Shown here one piece after another: positions 38,069-46,861 of a stretch of 64,000 bases of DNA (the first letter of the stretch is position 1; each line of letters opens with the position of its first letter). Below the pieces are notes generated by a model that was given only the letters and a program-made list of their open reading frames with translations, was not told the origin of the DNA and searched no databases. The position numbers and the translations under genes were made by a program. The stretch is from Flammeovirga sp. SJP92 (GTDB lineage Bacteria > Bacteroidota > Bacteroidia > Cytophagales > Flammeovirgaceae): positions 248,001-312,000 of the forward strand of contig NZ_LQAQ01000093.1 of the NCBI RefSeq assembly GCF_001583495.1, given 5' to 3'.

Positions 38069-39115
38069 ATGTCTAAAAAAATTCTATCCTTACGGTTTTC
38101 CGCAATGGGTGATGTGGCAATGACCGCACCTGTTTTAAAAGAAATTTTAGCTCAAAATGAGGACCTAGAAATTGTAATGGTTTCCCGTCCTTTTTTGAAA
38201 CCCTTCTTTGATGATATTCCAAGGTTAACCTTCTTTGGAGCAGATTTGAACAATAAGTACAAAGGTTTTAAAGGGTTGAGAGCATTAGTCAAAGACCTTA
38301 AAAAAATGGGCCCTTTTGATGCTGTTGCAGATTTACATTCAGTACTTAGAACTTTTATTATTGGTGGTCTATTTCAATTATCTGGTCATAAAGTCATCAG
38401 AATTGACAAGGGTAGAAAAGAAAAAAAGGCATTAGTAGCATCAGGCTCTAAAACATTGAAGCCACTCAAACTGACAGTGGAAAGGTACGCTGATGTGTTC
38501 CAAAAACTAGGTTTTAAAGCCTCTTTATCACATCAATTACCTACAAAAAAACAAGGTGATATGTGTGAGGAGAACATCAAACTTCTTGGATCAAAAACTG
38601 CTCCTTGGATCGGCATTGCCCCTTTTGCACAGCATAAAGGAAAAATTTGGGGAGAGCAAAAAGCAGTGGCTCTAGGTAAGCTTTTAGCTGCAAAGAAAAA
38701 TGCTAAAGTGATTTTCTTTGGGGGTCCAGGTAAAGAAGCAGAAATATTGGATGAATGTGTAAAACAAGTTCCCAACAGCATCAATCTGGCTGGAAATGTA
38801 AAACTAAAAGAGGAATTAGAAATTATCACTCATCTTGATGTAATGGTCAGCATGGACTCTGCCAACATGCATATGGCTTCTTTAGTAGGTACTGAATGTG
38901 TATCTGTTTGGGGGGCAACCCATCATTACGCAGGCTTTTTAGGATATGGTCAATCTACTGATAATATTACAGAGATCTCTGTCAAGGAGCTGGATTGCCG
39001 TCCTTGCTCTGTATTTGGCAATAAACCTTGCCTTAGAGAAGATTATGCCTGCTTAGAAGGCATCACTCCTGAGATGGTCTACAAAAAAGTGGCAGACGTT
39101 ATAGAAAAAGCTTAA
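38069..39115 (+). CDS. Glycosyltransferase family 9 (heptosyltransferase-like)
   Basis: This 348-residue GT-B fold protein has the family start ILSLRFSAMGDVAMTAPVL and the donor-site region IGIAPFAQHKGKIWG, INLAGNVKLKEELEIITHLDVMVSMDSANMHMASLVGTECVSVWGATH. A late cysteine-rich loop, CRPCSVFGNKPCLREDYACLEGI, is common in GT9 enzymes. It probably transfers heptose or a similar sugar to lipopolysaccharide core on the inner-membrane face. The TRIC channel gene follows after 10 bp and is probably in the same transcript. Confidence 0.87.
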   Translation: MSKKILSLRFSAMGDVAMTAPVLKEILAQNEDLEIVMVSRPFLKPFFDDIPRLTFFGADLNNKYKGFKGLRALVKDLKKMGPFDAVADLHSVLRTFIIGGLFQLSGHKVIRIDKGRKEKKALVASGSKTLKPLKLTVERYADVFQKLGFKASLSHQLPTKKQGDMCEENIKLLGSKTAPWIGIAPFAQHKGKIWGEQKAVALGKLLAAKKNAKVIFFGGPGKEAEILDECVKQVPNSINLAGNVKLKEELEIITHLDVMVSMDSANMHMASLVGTECVSVWGATHHYAGFLGYGQSTDNITEISVKELDCRPCSVFGNKPCLREDYACLEGITPEMVYKKVADVIEKA

Positions 39116-39125
39116 TGCAATCAAT

Positions 39126-39725
39126 ATGACATTAATAAACATCCTTGACCTTATTGGAACCTTTGTTTTTGCTATCTCAGGTGCACTTGCAGCTTCAGAA
39201 AAACGCTTTGATATTTTCGGAGCGTTATTCGTTGCCAGCGTTACGGCTGTTGGAGGTGGAACAACGAGAGATATGATGCTGGGAGCTACTCCCGTTTTCT
39301 GGATGATAGATACCAATTACCTACTTGTCATTTCGATGGCTGTTGGTTTCACCATTTTATTTAAAAAGCAAGTAGCCAAACTTAGAAAAACACTTTTCTT
39401 GTTTGATACCATGGGTTTGGGGGTGTTTACTTTTATTGGTCTTGAAAAAGCCCTCCTTCATGATATATCACCTGCCATTGGGGTGATTATGGGAACTTTT
39501 ACTGCAGTACTTGGAGGTATTATCAGAGATACACTGTGTAATGAAGTCCCTTTGATTTTCAGAGATGAAATCTACGCCACTGCATGTATAGTGGGCTGTC
39601 TAGTTTTTATTGGATTATCTTTTTTAGGAATAAGCGGTATCTTCTGCACTTGGAGTTGTATCGGCACTGTGATCGGCATTCGACTTGTTGCCATTAAATA
39701 TAAAATTGGTCTTCCCAAGATTTAA
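39126..39725 (+). CDS. TRIC-family cation channel (YicG/UPF0126)
   Basis: This 199-residue protein of seven hydrophobic segments has an internal duplication: DLIGTFVFAISGALAASEKRFDIFG and later DTMGLGVFTFIGLEKAL, each followed by a glycine-rich TAVGGGTTRD or TAVLGGIIRD motif. These are the signature of trimeric intracellular cation channels; bacterial members conduct K+ or Na+. It begins 10 bp after the GT9 gene. Confidence 0.9.
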   Translation: MTLINILDLIGTFVFAISGALAASEKRFDIFGALFVASVTAVGGGTTRDMMLGATPVFWMIDTNYLLVISMAVGFTILFKKQVAKLRKTLFLFDTMGLGVFTFIGLEKALLHDISPAIGVIMGTFTAVLGGIIRDTLCNEVPLIFRDEIYATACIVGCLVFIGLSFLGISGIFCTWSCIGTVIGIRLVAIKYKIGLPKI

Positions 39726-39838
39726 TTTGTTCACTACTCATTACAACTATTCAGATAACAAAATTCTCTTTATATTGTTGTTAGTAAACAAATATCACAC
39801 ATATTTCATTTGAAACTTAATTGAATAAAACCAACATC

Positions 39839-40255
39839 ATGAAAAACATCATCTTAGGAACACTATTATTATTAACCTTCAATTCCCTATTTGCTCAATC
39901 CCAATCAAAAATTGAATTAACAGTTGAAGGATTACGCAATACTAAGGGGCATATTCTTGTACAAGTTGTAGATAAAAACATGGCTTCAATTGTTGAGTTA
40001 AAGCAGAAAGTTTTAAAAGATGTTGTTGAAATCTCAATACCTGATATAAAACCAGGAACCTATGGAATCAGAATTTGTCATGACGAAGATAATAATGACG
40101 AAATGACTAATAATTGGATCGGCATTCCTAAAGAAGGTTTTGGTTATTCTTGGGACAAAAAGGTAAAAATGAAAGAACCTGATTTTGAAGAATATGCTTT
40201 TATACTCGAAAAAGAAAATAACGCACTAGTTAACATTAAACTTCAGTACTTATAA
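39839..40255 (+). CDS. DUF2141 secreted protein
   Basis: This 138-residue protein has a clear signal peptide (MKNIILGTLLLLTFNSLFAQ) and a beta-rich DUF2141 domain: IELTVEGLRNTKGHILVQV, PGTYGIRICHDEDNNDEM, and the family motif GIPKEGFGYSWD. Its function is unknown; it is probably periplasmic. The frame opens earlier at TTG 39821, but ATG 39839 starts the signal peptide. The gene stands alone. Confidence 0.85.
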   Translation: MKNIILGTLLLLTFNSLFAQSQSKIELTVEGLRNTKGHILVQVVDKNMASIVELKQKVLKDVVEISIPDIKPGTYGIRICHDEDNNDEMTNNWIGIPKEGFGYSWDKKVKMKEPDFEEYAFILEKENNALVNIKLQYL

Positions 40256-40357
40256 TACAGTGCACAAAACATATGAACATTTGTTAATTTGTTTGAAAGT
40301 TTAAGGCAAAGTACATTTTCGTCTTTCCATTTAACACAAAAACACGCAAAGATTATT

Positions 40358-40365
40358 TATCTTTG
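40358..40365 (+). promoter_or_regulatory. Promoter -7 box TATCTTTG of the small Cys-rich membrane protein
   Basis: This exact TAnnTTTG match lies 99 bases before the ATG at 40465, leaving an untranslated leader of about 90 bases. No clear -33 TTG is present. Confidence 0.4.
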
Positions 40366-40464
40366 TCACAACAAAAAATAAATTGTTAGTATCAAAAAAA
40401 CTGATATTAACCTTTTTACAGAAGATCATTGCCTTCATACAAGGCTCATAACATAAAGTTCATT

Positions 40465-40662
40465 ATGGAAATCGTATTATTAACCGTTGGTATTCTAGGT
40501 GCATTTTTCATTTTAATGTCCGTAAAATTAATTTTCAAGAAAGACGGTAAGTTTGAAGGGACATGTGCTTCTCAAAGTCCATTCCTAAATCCTGAAGGCA
40601 AAACTTGTAGCTTCTGTGGAAACGATCCAAGCCAATGTAAAAACAAAAAGCAGTCTGCATAA
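40465..40662 (+). CDS. Small cysteine-rich single-TM protein
   Basis: This 65-residue protein has one N-terminal transmembrane helix (VLLTVGILGAFFILMSVKLIF) and a soluble tail with four cysteines in the pattern C-x13-C-x2-C-x6-C (GTCASQ, TCSFCGND, QCKN). The pattern suggests metal or Fe-S binding, or disulphides. Similar small proteins recur in Bacteroidota, but I know of no assigned function. An upstream extension to 40429 is possible, but ATG 40465 gives the compact family form. A terminator follows directly. Confidence 0.75.
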   Translation: MEIVLLTVGILGAFFILMSVKLIFKKDGKFEGTCASQSPFLNPEGKTCSFCGNDPSQCKNKKQSA

Positions 40663-40690
40663 TAGACCTCTTTTTAAGAAAAAATAGATC

Positions 40691-40723
40691 AGGCCGTTAC
40701 TTTTTAGTAATGGCCTTTTTTTA
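40691..40723 (+). terminator. Rho-independent terminator after the small membrane protein
   Basis: AGGCCGTTAC pairs with GTAATGGCCT (one G-U pair) around a 6-nt loop, followed by eight T-residues. Confidence 0.9.
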
Positions 40724-40812
40724 TTTTCCATCATCAACCGATTGCAGAGAAAAAAGTAGGAAAAAACTTCATTGACCTAACGATTATCAGTTAATTGTTA
40801 TGTTTACATTTC

Positions 40813-40820
40813 TATATTTG
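40813..40820 (+). promoter_or_regulatory. Promoter -7 box TATATTTG of the SLC45-like transporter gene
   Basis: This exact TAnnTTTG match lies 53 bases before the ATG at 40874. A TTG lies upstream at about 15 bases, shorter than usual. Confidence 0.45.
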
Positions 40821-40873
40821 TCTAAAAGTAGTAAGGCAAATACCAGCGGAACTTATGTCTTGATACTTAAAGT

Positions 40874-42250
40874 ATGAAAAAAATTAATATCAATAAATTA
40901 TCTATGTCCAATAAATCCCTTAAACCTGATTTATCTTTCTGGCAAATCTGGAATCTAAGCTTTGGCTTCTTAGGTGTTCAATTTGGTTTTGCCTTACAAA
41001 ACGGTAATGTAAGCCGTATTCTTCAAGCGCTAGGTGCTGATGTTCATGACTTAGGCTACTTCTGGCTAGCTGCTCCTATTGCAGGTATCATTATTCAACC
41101 AATTATTGGTGGTGCTTCTGATAGTACATGGACAAAACTGGGTAGAAGAATTCCTTTTATTGTTGGAGGTGCAATTGCCGCTACTGCTGCAATGTTCTTA
41201 ATGCCTAACTCTGAATTTTTTGTTGCTTTAATGCCTCCAATGCTTTTTGGTGCAACAATGCTCTTGATAATGGATGCCTCATTCAACGTCACTTTCCAGC
41301 CTTTTAGAGCATTGGTGGGTGATATGGTAAATGACAAACAACGTGACCTTGGTTATTCTGTTCAGAGTTTCCTTATTAACACAGGTGCTGTGATTGGTTC
41401 TGCATTACCTTTTATCTTAACAATGATTGGTGTTGCCAATGAGCCTGCCGAAGGACAGAAAGTTGCAGATTCAGTGGTATGGTCATTCTATATTGGAGGA
41501 GCTACACTAATGATTACTGTATTATGGACCGCTTTAAGAACAAAAGAATATCCTCCAGAAGAATATGCAGAGTACAACAATATTGATTTAGAAGCTAAAA
41601 AGACCGATACTGAAAATAAGGATTCGTTCTTTAAAACGCTTTTATCATCACCTAAGGTAATGTTCCAATTAGCAGCTGTACAGCTTTGCTCTTGGGTAGC
41701 ATTTTACTTTATGTGGGTATATTCAACTCCTGCCATTGCACAGCACATCTGGCATACAGAACCAGGTGATTCTACGTCTGCAGCTTTCAACGAAGCAGGT
41801 AACTGGGTAGGTTTAATGTTTGCAATGTACAGTTTGGCGGCGGCATTATTCTCTGTAGCAATGCCTAGCTTAATCAAAGCTACAAATAGAAAAACAGTAT
41901 ACGCTGGAGCACTAATTTTAGGTGGTCTAGGATTATTGAGTATTGAAATGATTCAAGATAAGTACTTATTATTTGCTTCAATGGCAGGTGTAGGTATTGC
42001 TTGGGCAGCAATTTTAGCAATGCCATTCAGTATTCTTTCTGAAAACCTTCCTGCTGAAAAAATGGGTATTTATATGGGTATCTTCAATGTAACAATTGCA
42101 GGCCCACAAATCTTTGCAGGTCTTTTTGGTGGTACAATCGCATCTACTTTCTTTAACGGTAATGCTGTTGGATTATTGACTATGGCGGGTATCGTTTTAA
42201 TTATCGGTGCTTTCTGTGTATCATTAGTTTCTGACCAGAAGAAAGATTAA
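40874..42250 (+). CDS. MFS transporter, SLC45/sugar:cation symporter type
   Basis: This 458-residue protein has twelve hydrophobic segments. Typical signatures are NLSFGFLGVQFGFALQNGNVSRI, IIQPIIGGASDSTWTKLGRRIPF (the loop 2-3 motif D-x-x-x-x-x-x-GRR) and FQPFRALVGDMVNDKQR. SLC45-like bacterial members import maltose or sucrose with protons; the sugar here is unknown. An alternative start is M11 (MSNKSLKPDLSFW). Its natural terminator now lies beyond an IS3 insertion, about 1.6 kb downstream. Confidence 0.85.
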   Translation: MKKININKLSMSNKSLKPDLSFWQIWNLSFGFLGVQFGFALQNGNVSRILQALGADVHDLGYFWLAAPIAGIIIQPIIGGASDSTWTKLGRRIPFIVGGAIAATAAMFLMPNSEFFVALMPPMLFGATMLLIMDASFNVTFQPFRALVGDMVNDKQRDLGYSVQSFLINTGAVIGSALPFILTMIGVANEPAEGQKVADSVVWSFYIGGATLMITVLWTALRTKEYPPEEYAEYNNIDLEAKKTDTENKDSFFKTLLSSPKVMFQLAAVQLCSWVAFYFMWVYSTPAIAQHIWHTEPGDSTSAAFNEAGNWVGLMFAMYSLAAALFSVAMPSLIKATNRKTVYAGALILGGLGLLSIEMIQDKYLLFASMAGVGIAWAAILAMPFSILSENLPAEKMGIYMGIFNVTIAGPQIFAGLFGGTIASTFFNGNAVGLLTMAGIVLIIGAFCVSLVSDQKKD

Positions 42251-42343
42251 TATACAGTCTTAGAATTGGTACTTTTGAAAGTATACAATGCTTGTAATGC
42301 CCTGAAAAAACGATACAGTTTTTTAGTGAATTAATTTTGATAT

Positions 42344-42379
42344 AAGACTCAATAATTTAAAAATTATTGGGTCTTTTTT
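42344..42379. terminator. Terminator-like hairpin inside the left end of the IS
   Basis: AAGACTCAATAATTT pairs with AAATTATTGGGTCTT and is followed by T-residues on the plus strand. It lies 140 bp behind the transposase stop codon and would block transcription entering the element from the transporter gene. Confidence 0.75.
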
Positions 42380-42483
42380 ATAGGTAGCCTTCAGTTTTTA
42401 TTTCGCTACCGCGAGTTCCTCAAATTTAACGATGCAAAATTGATTCGCTTCGCTGTCAATTTCACCTCAATAAATTTCGAGGC

Positions 42484-43296
42484 TTATTGTGTGACTTTTA
42501 CTGTCCGATAAGTCCTTCGTTTCTTACCTCTTGTTTTATGCATCTGAATAGGAGTTCTCATATAACATGACATGTGTGGTCTTATAAAGTTATATGTTTT
42601 TATACATTCTTTTAAATAGGCTTCAAATACGATTTCATAACTGACATATTTACTTAAGTTAAAGTCATGCTTTATTGTTCTGTTAATGCGTTCTGCAATA
42701 GCATTTTTATACGGATCATAAGTTTCTGTCATACTTGTTATGATTTTCGATTTCCTAAGTAACTTCTGATAGGCTTTACTACAATATTGGACTCCTCTAT
42801 CAGAATGATGTATCAATGTTTCTCCTTTATATTCACGTTGTTTTATCGCCATTTTCAAGGCTCTAATTACTCCCTCTTTATCTAAAGACCTAGATAAGTC
42901 GTAACCCATTATCTTCTTTGAATAGGCATCCGTTACTAATGCCAAATACCAAGGGTTGTCTCTTGTTCCTACATAAGTAATATCTGCTACTACAACCTGT
43001 TCAGGTCTATTTATCTCAAGACCATCTACCAAATCTGGATAAGTTTTAAATCTATGGTCTGAATCAGTTGTGACATGATAAGCTCTCTTAGCTTGTATTT
43101 CTAAGTGGTTAGCTTTCATAATTTGAAGTAGCTTATCACGACCTACACCTAAAGACTTTAATTGAGGATAGAGTAGTGAATACAGCATCCTATGCCCACT
43201 ATTAGGAAGTTTTATCCTCTCGTTTTGTATTAGTGCTACTACTTGCTCAGAAATTTCCAGATCTTTCTTCTTACGATGGATGGAGCGGTAGTACAC
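42484..43296 (-). CDS. IS3-family transposase OrfB (DDE catalytic part)
   Basis: This is the rve integrase-type catalytic domain, with the DDE triad in VVVADITYVGTRDN, LIHHSDRGVQYCS and NAIAERINRTIKHDF. The N-terminal part is an HTH_21-like segment (NSGHRMLYSLLYPQLKSLGV). From GTG 43296 it gives 270 residues, but the frame is open upstream to the slippery heptamer at 43383-43389, so the working transposase is expected to be an OrfA-OrfB fusion of about 426 residues. Confidence 0.93.
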   Translation of the reverse strand: MYYRSIHRKKKDLEISEQVVALIQNERIKLPNSGHRMLYSLLYPQLKSLGVGRDKLLQIMKANHLEIQAKRAYHVTTDSDHRFKTYPDLVDGLEINRPEQVVVADITYVGTRDNPWYLALVTDAYSKKIMGYDLSRSLDKEGVIRALKMAIKQREYKGETLIHHSDRGVQYCSKAYQKLLRKSKIITSMTETYDPYKNAIAERINRTIKHDFNLSKYVSYEIVFEAYLKECIKTYNFIRPHMSCYMRTPIQMHKTRGKKRRTYRTVKVTQ

Positions 43297-43367
43297 TTGA
43301 CGATCTTTCCCAAGTAACTGACTTGAATATTCAATACTTATAGAATATCCATTTCTGAAATCATCAA

Positions 43368-43763
43368 CTACTTGGGTGAAGAGTTTTTTCTTATGTCAAT
43401 TTTATACTCTTTTTCGGCCAGGTCAATCATCATATCGAAAATGATGGCCTTATGATCTGCTTTCTCAGCTTCTGCTTCTAATCTATTGATTTTCTTTTTG
43501 GCGGTTTCCAATTCCAGTTTGAGCTCTAACAGTTCTTGTTCAGGTGTTTTCTTCTTCATGGTACTGACTTTATGGTTCCAGTCAAAGTTACCATATTTTT
43601 GTAACCAAACCTTTACTGTTCTATCTCCCTGTATTCCATATTTACGTGTAGCTCCTTTTAAACTTAATTGACCACTTTCAACTTCTGAGACAATTTGAAG
43701 TTTTAAGGACATTGAATAATCCTTCTGAGTTCTTTTAACATATTGACTTTTATTGTCTTCCAT
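43368..43763 (-). CDS. IS3-family transposase OrfA (helix-turn-helix part)
   Basis: This 131-residue protein has an N-terminal helix-turn-helix (KDYSMSLKLQIVSEVESGQL, then ATRKYGIQGDRTVKVWLQKY) and a C-terminal leucine zipper-like coiled coil (LELKLELETAKKKINRLEAE). Near its end the minus strand reads A-AAA-AAC in the orfA frame (43383-43389), the standard -1 slippage signal of IS3 elements. OrfA alone acts as a regulator and the fusion as transposase. Confidence 0.93.
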   Translation of the reverse strand: MEDNKSQYVKRTQKDYSMSLKLQIVSEVESGQLSLKGATRKYGIQGDRTVKVWLQKYGNFDWNHKVSTMKKKTPEQELLELKLELETAKKKINRLEAEAEKADHKAIIFDMMIDLAEKEYKIDIRKNSSPK

Positions 43764-43815
43764 AATAACGATTGTTTTAGTGTATCGTTATTTTAGGACT
43801 TTACAGCTGTAAAAG

Positions 43816-43850
43816 AAAAGCTACTTCATGAAATTGAAGTGGCTTTTTTT
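43816..43850 (+). terminator. Rho-independent terminator, probably the original one of the SLC45-like gene
   Basis: AAAAGCTACTTCA pairs with TGAAGTGGCTTTT (one G-U pair) around a 6-nt loop, followed by T-residues. If the IS is removed and one GCT kept, this hairpin falls about 55 bp behind the transporter stop codon. The rest of the gap up to 44098 shows nothing recognisable beyond AT-rich sequence. Confidence 0.85.
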
Positions 43851-44098
43851 ATTCTGTCATTTTTTCTGTATTCCCCCTGCAAATCACTCAATTCAAAAAT
43901 TGGCACATAATTTTCGCTTCATTCAAGTCTACTCTTTATACATTTTTACTTATAAAAGCGTTATAAAATAGAGTTTCAGAAAAATACACGGCAAAGAATA
44001 AATTAATTCTAGTATTTTTAATCACAGGAAAATAAACCAAATTTTTTCTTCCTGAGTTATCTTCGAAGGACAGTCAAAAGATCTAACAATATAAAATA

Positions 44099-46042
44099 AT
44101 GATAGACAAGTATTTAAAGCAATTCACTATCAAACAAATCATATTCTGGATTGGAGGTATCCTCACTGCAACAATGCTTTTTACTGTATTGACCTTATTA
44201 GGTTTATACCAGAATGAAAGTTTGGAAGTGGATATTTCTTCTAGAAATGCTATGCTTTCGCAAAGAATGGTGTTGCTGTCAAATATTTATGTTAATACCG
44301 GAGAAAAAGATAATCTGAACAGTCTTAAAGAAGCTTTAGACCTTTATGACGGATCATTGCTTGCCATGAAACACGGCGGTACTGTTCCTGGCTTTGAAGG
44401 GAAGAGAATCCGACCAGCAAGTGACCGTGTGGATGATTATATTGAAAGAGTTGAAGAAGTCTGGAAGCCATTTCGTACGCACCTAAGGATTATTCTTGAG
44501 GAACCATTAACGACCTCCAACTACACTTTCAACATGAATATTCCTCTTGACACCGCATTACTTGACAGTGTGGGATTGCTTTCCAAAGTAGACGAGGAAA
44601 ATGTCACAATAAGAAACAGTTTAACTTATTTAGAAAAAACGTCTGAAGATATGCTTAAGGTGAACCAAGACCTTGTAAAAGCTTATGTGAATGATGCTGT
44701 AGAAATTGAATATCAAATCACGCGATTTATTTTCATTGCAACTATCTTGATATTGTTATTAGGAATGGTCAATATTTTTGTATTGAGAAGAGCTTTAATT
44801 ACACCACTTAAAGAGCTTGCTCAAAAAAGTAATAAAATCGCTTCTGGTAATTTAAATGTCAATTTTGATTCCTCCGGCACACAGGAAATGAACACCATGA
44901 GAAATTCATTACTGTTTATGAAGGAGAAGTTGGAAGATATTTCTGAATATGTAATGGAGTTCAGTAAGGGGAATTTCAATATTGAATTTGAAAAAATAAA
45001 TGAAGAGCAATTTAAAAATGACCCTTTTATTCATTCTTTGATTGATACAAAAAACCGGTTGGAACAAAATTCTAAAGAAAGAAACGAACGCGAATGGGTC
45101 AATGAAGGGTCCGCTATTCTCAATAAACTGATTCGTATTCACAGCAATGATGCTGATGAGTTAGGAAAAGCACTTGTAAAGGAAATTTCAAGGTTTATGG
45201 AGTGCTCACACGCCTCTTTTTACATCCACAAGAAAGATCCTATCACCGATGAAGAATTCATGGAATTAACGGCCATGTACGCCTTTGACCTCCATAAAGA
45301 AGCAGATAAACAGAAAGTACAGATTGGAGAAGGACTTATTGGTGAAATTTGGCAAGAAGGAGAGTCTATCTATCTAACAGAAATTCCTGAAGATTATATT
45401 AAGATCCGTTCGGGCTTAGGAGATGCAGGACCTTCAGCCTTGATTGTGTATCCTTTTAAATCACACGGTAATGTTGAGGTGATTTTAGAAATTGCATCTT
45501 TCAAACCTTTCGAGAAAAAGTCATTCCAACTGTTAGAAGAAATTGGCGGAGCAATTGCCACCTCTGTAGTAACCTCTGAGAACACGTCTAACGTAAGCAA
45601 ACTTTATAATGACAGTAAAAGACTCACAGACGAGTTAAGAACCAGTGAGGAGGAAATGAAGCAGAATATGGAGGAACTTCAAGCTACACAAGAACTCCTT
45701 GTCAGAGAAAGAAGAGAAACCGAGAAATCAAAGAAGCTACTCAACGAGGTTGTAGACATCACAGGTGGACGTTTGGTTATTGCGGAAGAAGATGGATCAA
45801 TCTGGTTTGGCAGTCACTCTTTCATTGACTTTCTAGATTATGAATTAGAAGAGCTTCATCAATATCAAATTGGGCAGTTATTTCCTATTTATGCTGAAAA
45901 TGACGATTGGAAAGTGGTACAAACAGAATTAACTACTTCAGTCAAGAAAAATGAAGGCGAAGCGATTGAAGTCTTAATCACTATTCAAAAACTTTATTTA
46001 GAAGAAACCGACAAATGGGTATTCAAAATAATGGGTAAATAA
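44099..46042 (+). CDS. PilJ-N/HAMP/GAF/PAS-like membrane sensor without output domain
   Basis: The 647-residue protein begins with a transmembrane helix (about 12-34), then a periplasmic domain like the N-terminal domain of type IV pilus chemoreceptors (SRNAMLSQRM, DLYDGSLLAMKHGG), a second helix (about 206-228), HAMP (about 230-285, PLKELAQKSNKIASGNLNV), GAF (about 345-500), a coiled coil (505-545) and a C-terminal PAS-like segment (VDITGGRLVIAEEDGSIWFG). No histidine kinase, cyclase or methyl-accepting domain follows. It probably signals through a separate partner. It is transcribed alone. Confidence 0.75.
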   Translation: MIDKYLKQFTIKQIIFWIGGILTATMLFTVLTLLGLYQNESLEVDISSRNAMLSQRMVLLSNIYVNTGEKDNLNSLKEALDLYDGSLLAMKHGGTVPGFEGKRIRPASDRVDDYIERVEEVWKPFRTHLRIILEEPLTTSNYTFNMNIPLDTALLDSVGLLSKVDEENVTIRNSLTYLEKTSEDMLKVNQDLVKAYVNDAVEIEYQITRFIFIATILILLLGMVNIFVLRRALITPLKELAQKSNKIASGNLNVNFDSSGTQEMNTMRNSLLFMKEKLEDISEYVMEFSKGNFNIEFEKINEEQFKNDPFIHSLIDTKNRLEQNSKERNEREWVNEGSAILNKLIRIHSNDADELGKALVKEISRFMECSHASFYIHKKDPITDEEFMELTAMYAFDLHKEADKQKVQIGEGLIGEIWQEGESIYLTEIPEDYIKIRSGLGDAGPSALIVYPFKSHGNVEVILEIASFKPFEKKSFQLLEEIGGAIATSVVTSENTSNVSKLYNDSKRLTDELRTSEEEMKQNMEELQATQELLVRERRETEKSKKLLNEVVDITGGRLVIAEEDGSIWFGSHSFIDFLDYELEELHQYQIGQLFPIYAENDDWKVVQTELTTSVKKNEGEAIEVLITIQKLYLEETDKWVFKIMGK

Positions 46043-46062
46043 GTACATCCACCATTTAACCC

Positions 46063-46105
46063 AAAAGGGCATTCAGCTTAATGAAATTACTGAATGCCCT
46101 TTTTT
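46063..46105. terminator. Bidirectional terminator between the sensor and TPR/SH3 genes
   Basis: AAAAGGGCATTCAG pairs with CTGAATGCCCTTTT around a 13-nt loop. T-runs on both strands suit the two convergent genes. Confidence 0.88.
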
Positions 46106-46132
46106 GAAATTTGATACAGAAGAAATAAAAAA

Positions 46133-46861
46133 TTATTTCACTTCAAACACCATCCCTTTTCGAACGTATCCTTCTGAATCATTAGGAAGAACTACTTTGT
46201 ACCAGATGTCATCCTGATCCACTAATTTAAGACGCTCTCCTGAAGAAAGGTTTGAAATGTTCTTACTTCCCGCTGAAGGCCCTTGCATCAATAATGCCCC
46301 AGAACCTTTCACAATGCCTAATTCTCTCTTCATACCTCCATTGAAGGCCCACAGTGCTAAAACACTCAAGACACACACTGCAACAGTCAGCGTAGTGATA
46401 GAATGCTGCTCTTTTCTTCTCATGTACATCAATACAACACATACAATCAGAAGGAAGATAATAACGCCTCCAATTTCACTTTTCATTTTATTGAAAAGAG
46501 AAGTCAAATATTCTTTATCTGAGTATTGATATCCCAACAGATTATGATCTTCTGCAATTTTTGACATTTTATTCAACGTCCCTCGGTCGGCAGTTAATCC
46601 ATATTGAAGGTTCAAATAGTACAATGCCGAGGCATAATTACCCTGTCCTTCCTGAATAAACGCCATCCTCAACAACATTTTTGAAGAATAAACACGATCT
46701 TCTTCCAATATTTTTTCATAAATATTGAAGGCATCGATGTATTGTTTTGACTCAAAAAACTCATCAGCCCTATTAATTTCAGATTCTATCGAAGAATTTG
46801 CAAAGGATATTTGACTGAAAATCAGCGCGTAAAAACTTATTAAGAATAAAAAAAATCTCAT
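46133..46861 (-). CDS. TPR and SH3 domain membrane protein (BatE-like)
   Basis: From ATG 46861 the protein has 242 residues: a signal peptide (MRFFLFLISFYALIFSQISF), two TPR-like units (about 25-110), two transmembrane helices (IGGVIIFLLIVCVVLMYM and TLTVAVCVLSVLALWAF) and a C-terminal bacterial SH3 domain (GALLMQGPSAGSKNISNLSSGERLKL, WYKVVLPNDSEGYV). The layout matches BatE-type proteins of the Bacteroides aerotolerance operon, but no other bat gene is adjacent. The frame opens to 46969; the downstream start is chosen for the signal peptide and a TAAATTTG box at 46927-46934. Confidence 0.75.
   Translation of the reverse strand: MRFFLFLISFYALIFSQISFANSSIESEINRADEFFESKQYIDAFNIYEKILEEDRVYSSKMLLRMAFIQEGQGNYASALYYLNLQYGLTADRGTLNKMSKIAEDHNLLGYQYSDKEYLTSLFNKMKSEIGGVIIFLLIVCVVLMYMRRKEQHSITTLTVAVCVLSVLALWAFNGGMKRELGIVKGSGALLMQGPSAGSKNISNLSSGERLKLVDQDDIWYKVVLPNDSEGYVRKGMVFEVK

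Larger units (their letters stand above)
42293..43805 (-). mobile_element. IS3-family insertion sequence (IS150-like), complete, 1513 bp
   Basis: The ends are imperfect inverted repeats of about 27 bases beginning TGTAA: left TGTAATGCCCTGAAAAAACG and right (complement) TGTAAAGTCCTAAAATAACG, then both ATACA. The trinucleotide GCT occurs directly outside each end (42290-42292 and 43806-43808) and is the target duplication. Inside are orfA and orfB on the minus strand with a frameshift signal. Intact ends, duplication and reading frames indicate a recent and probably active copy. Confidence 0.93.

Noticed and set aside
42299-42483. The hairpin at 42344 as the natural terminator of the SLC45-like gene
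   Set aside because: It lies inside the IS left end; the native hairpin is beyond the right end at 43816.
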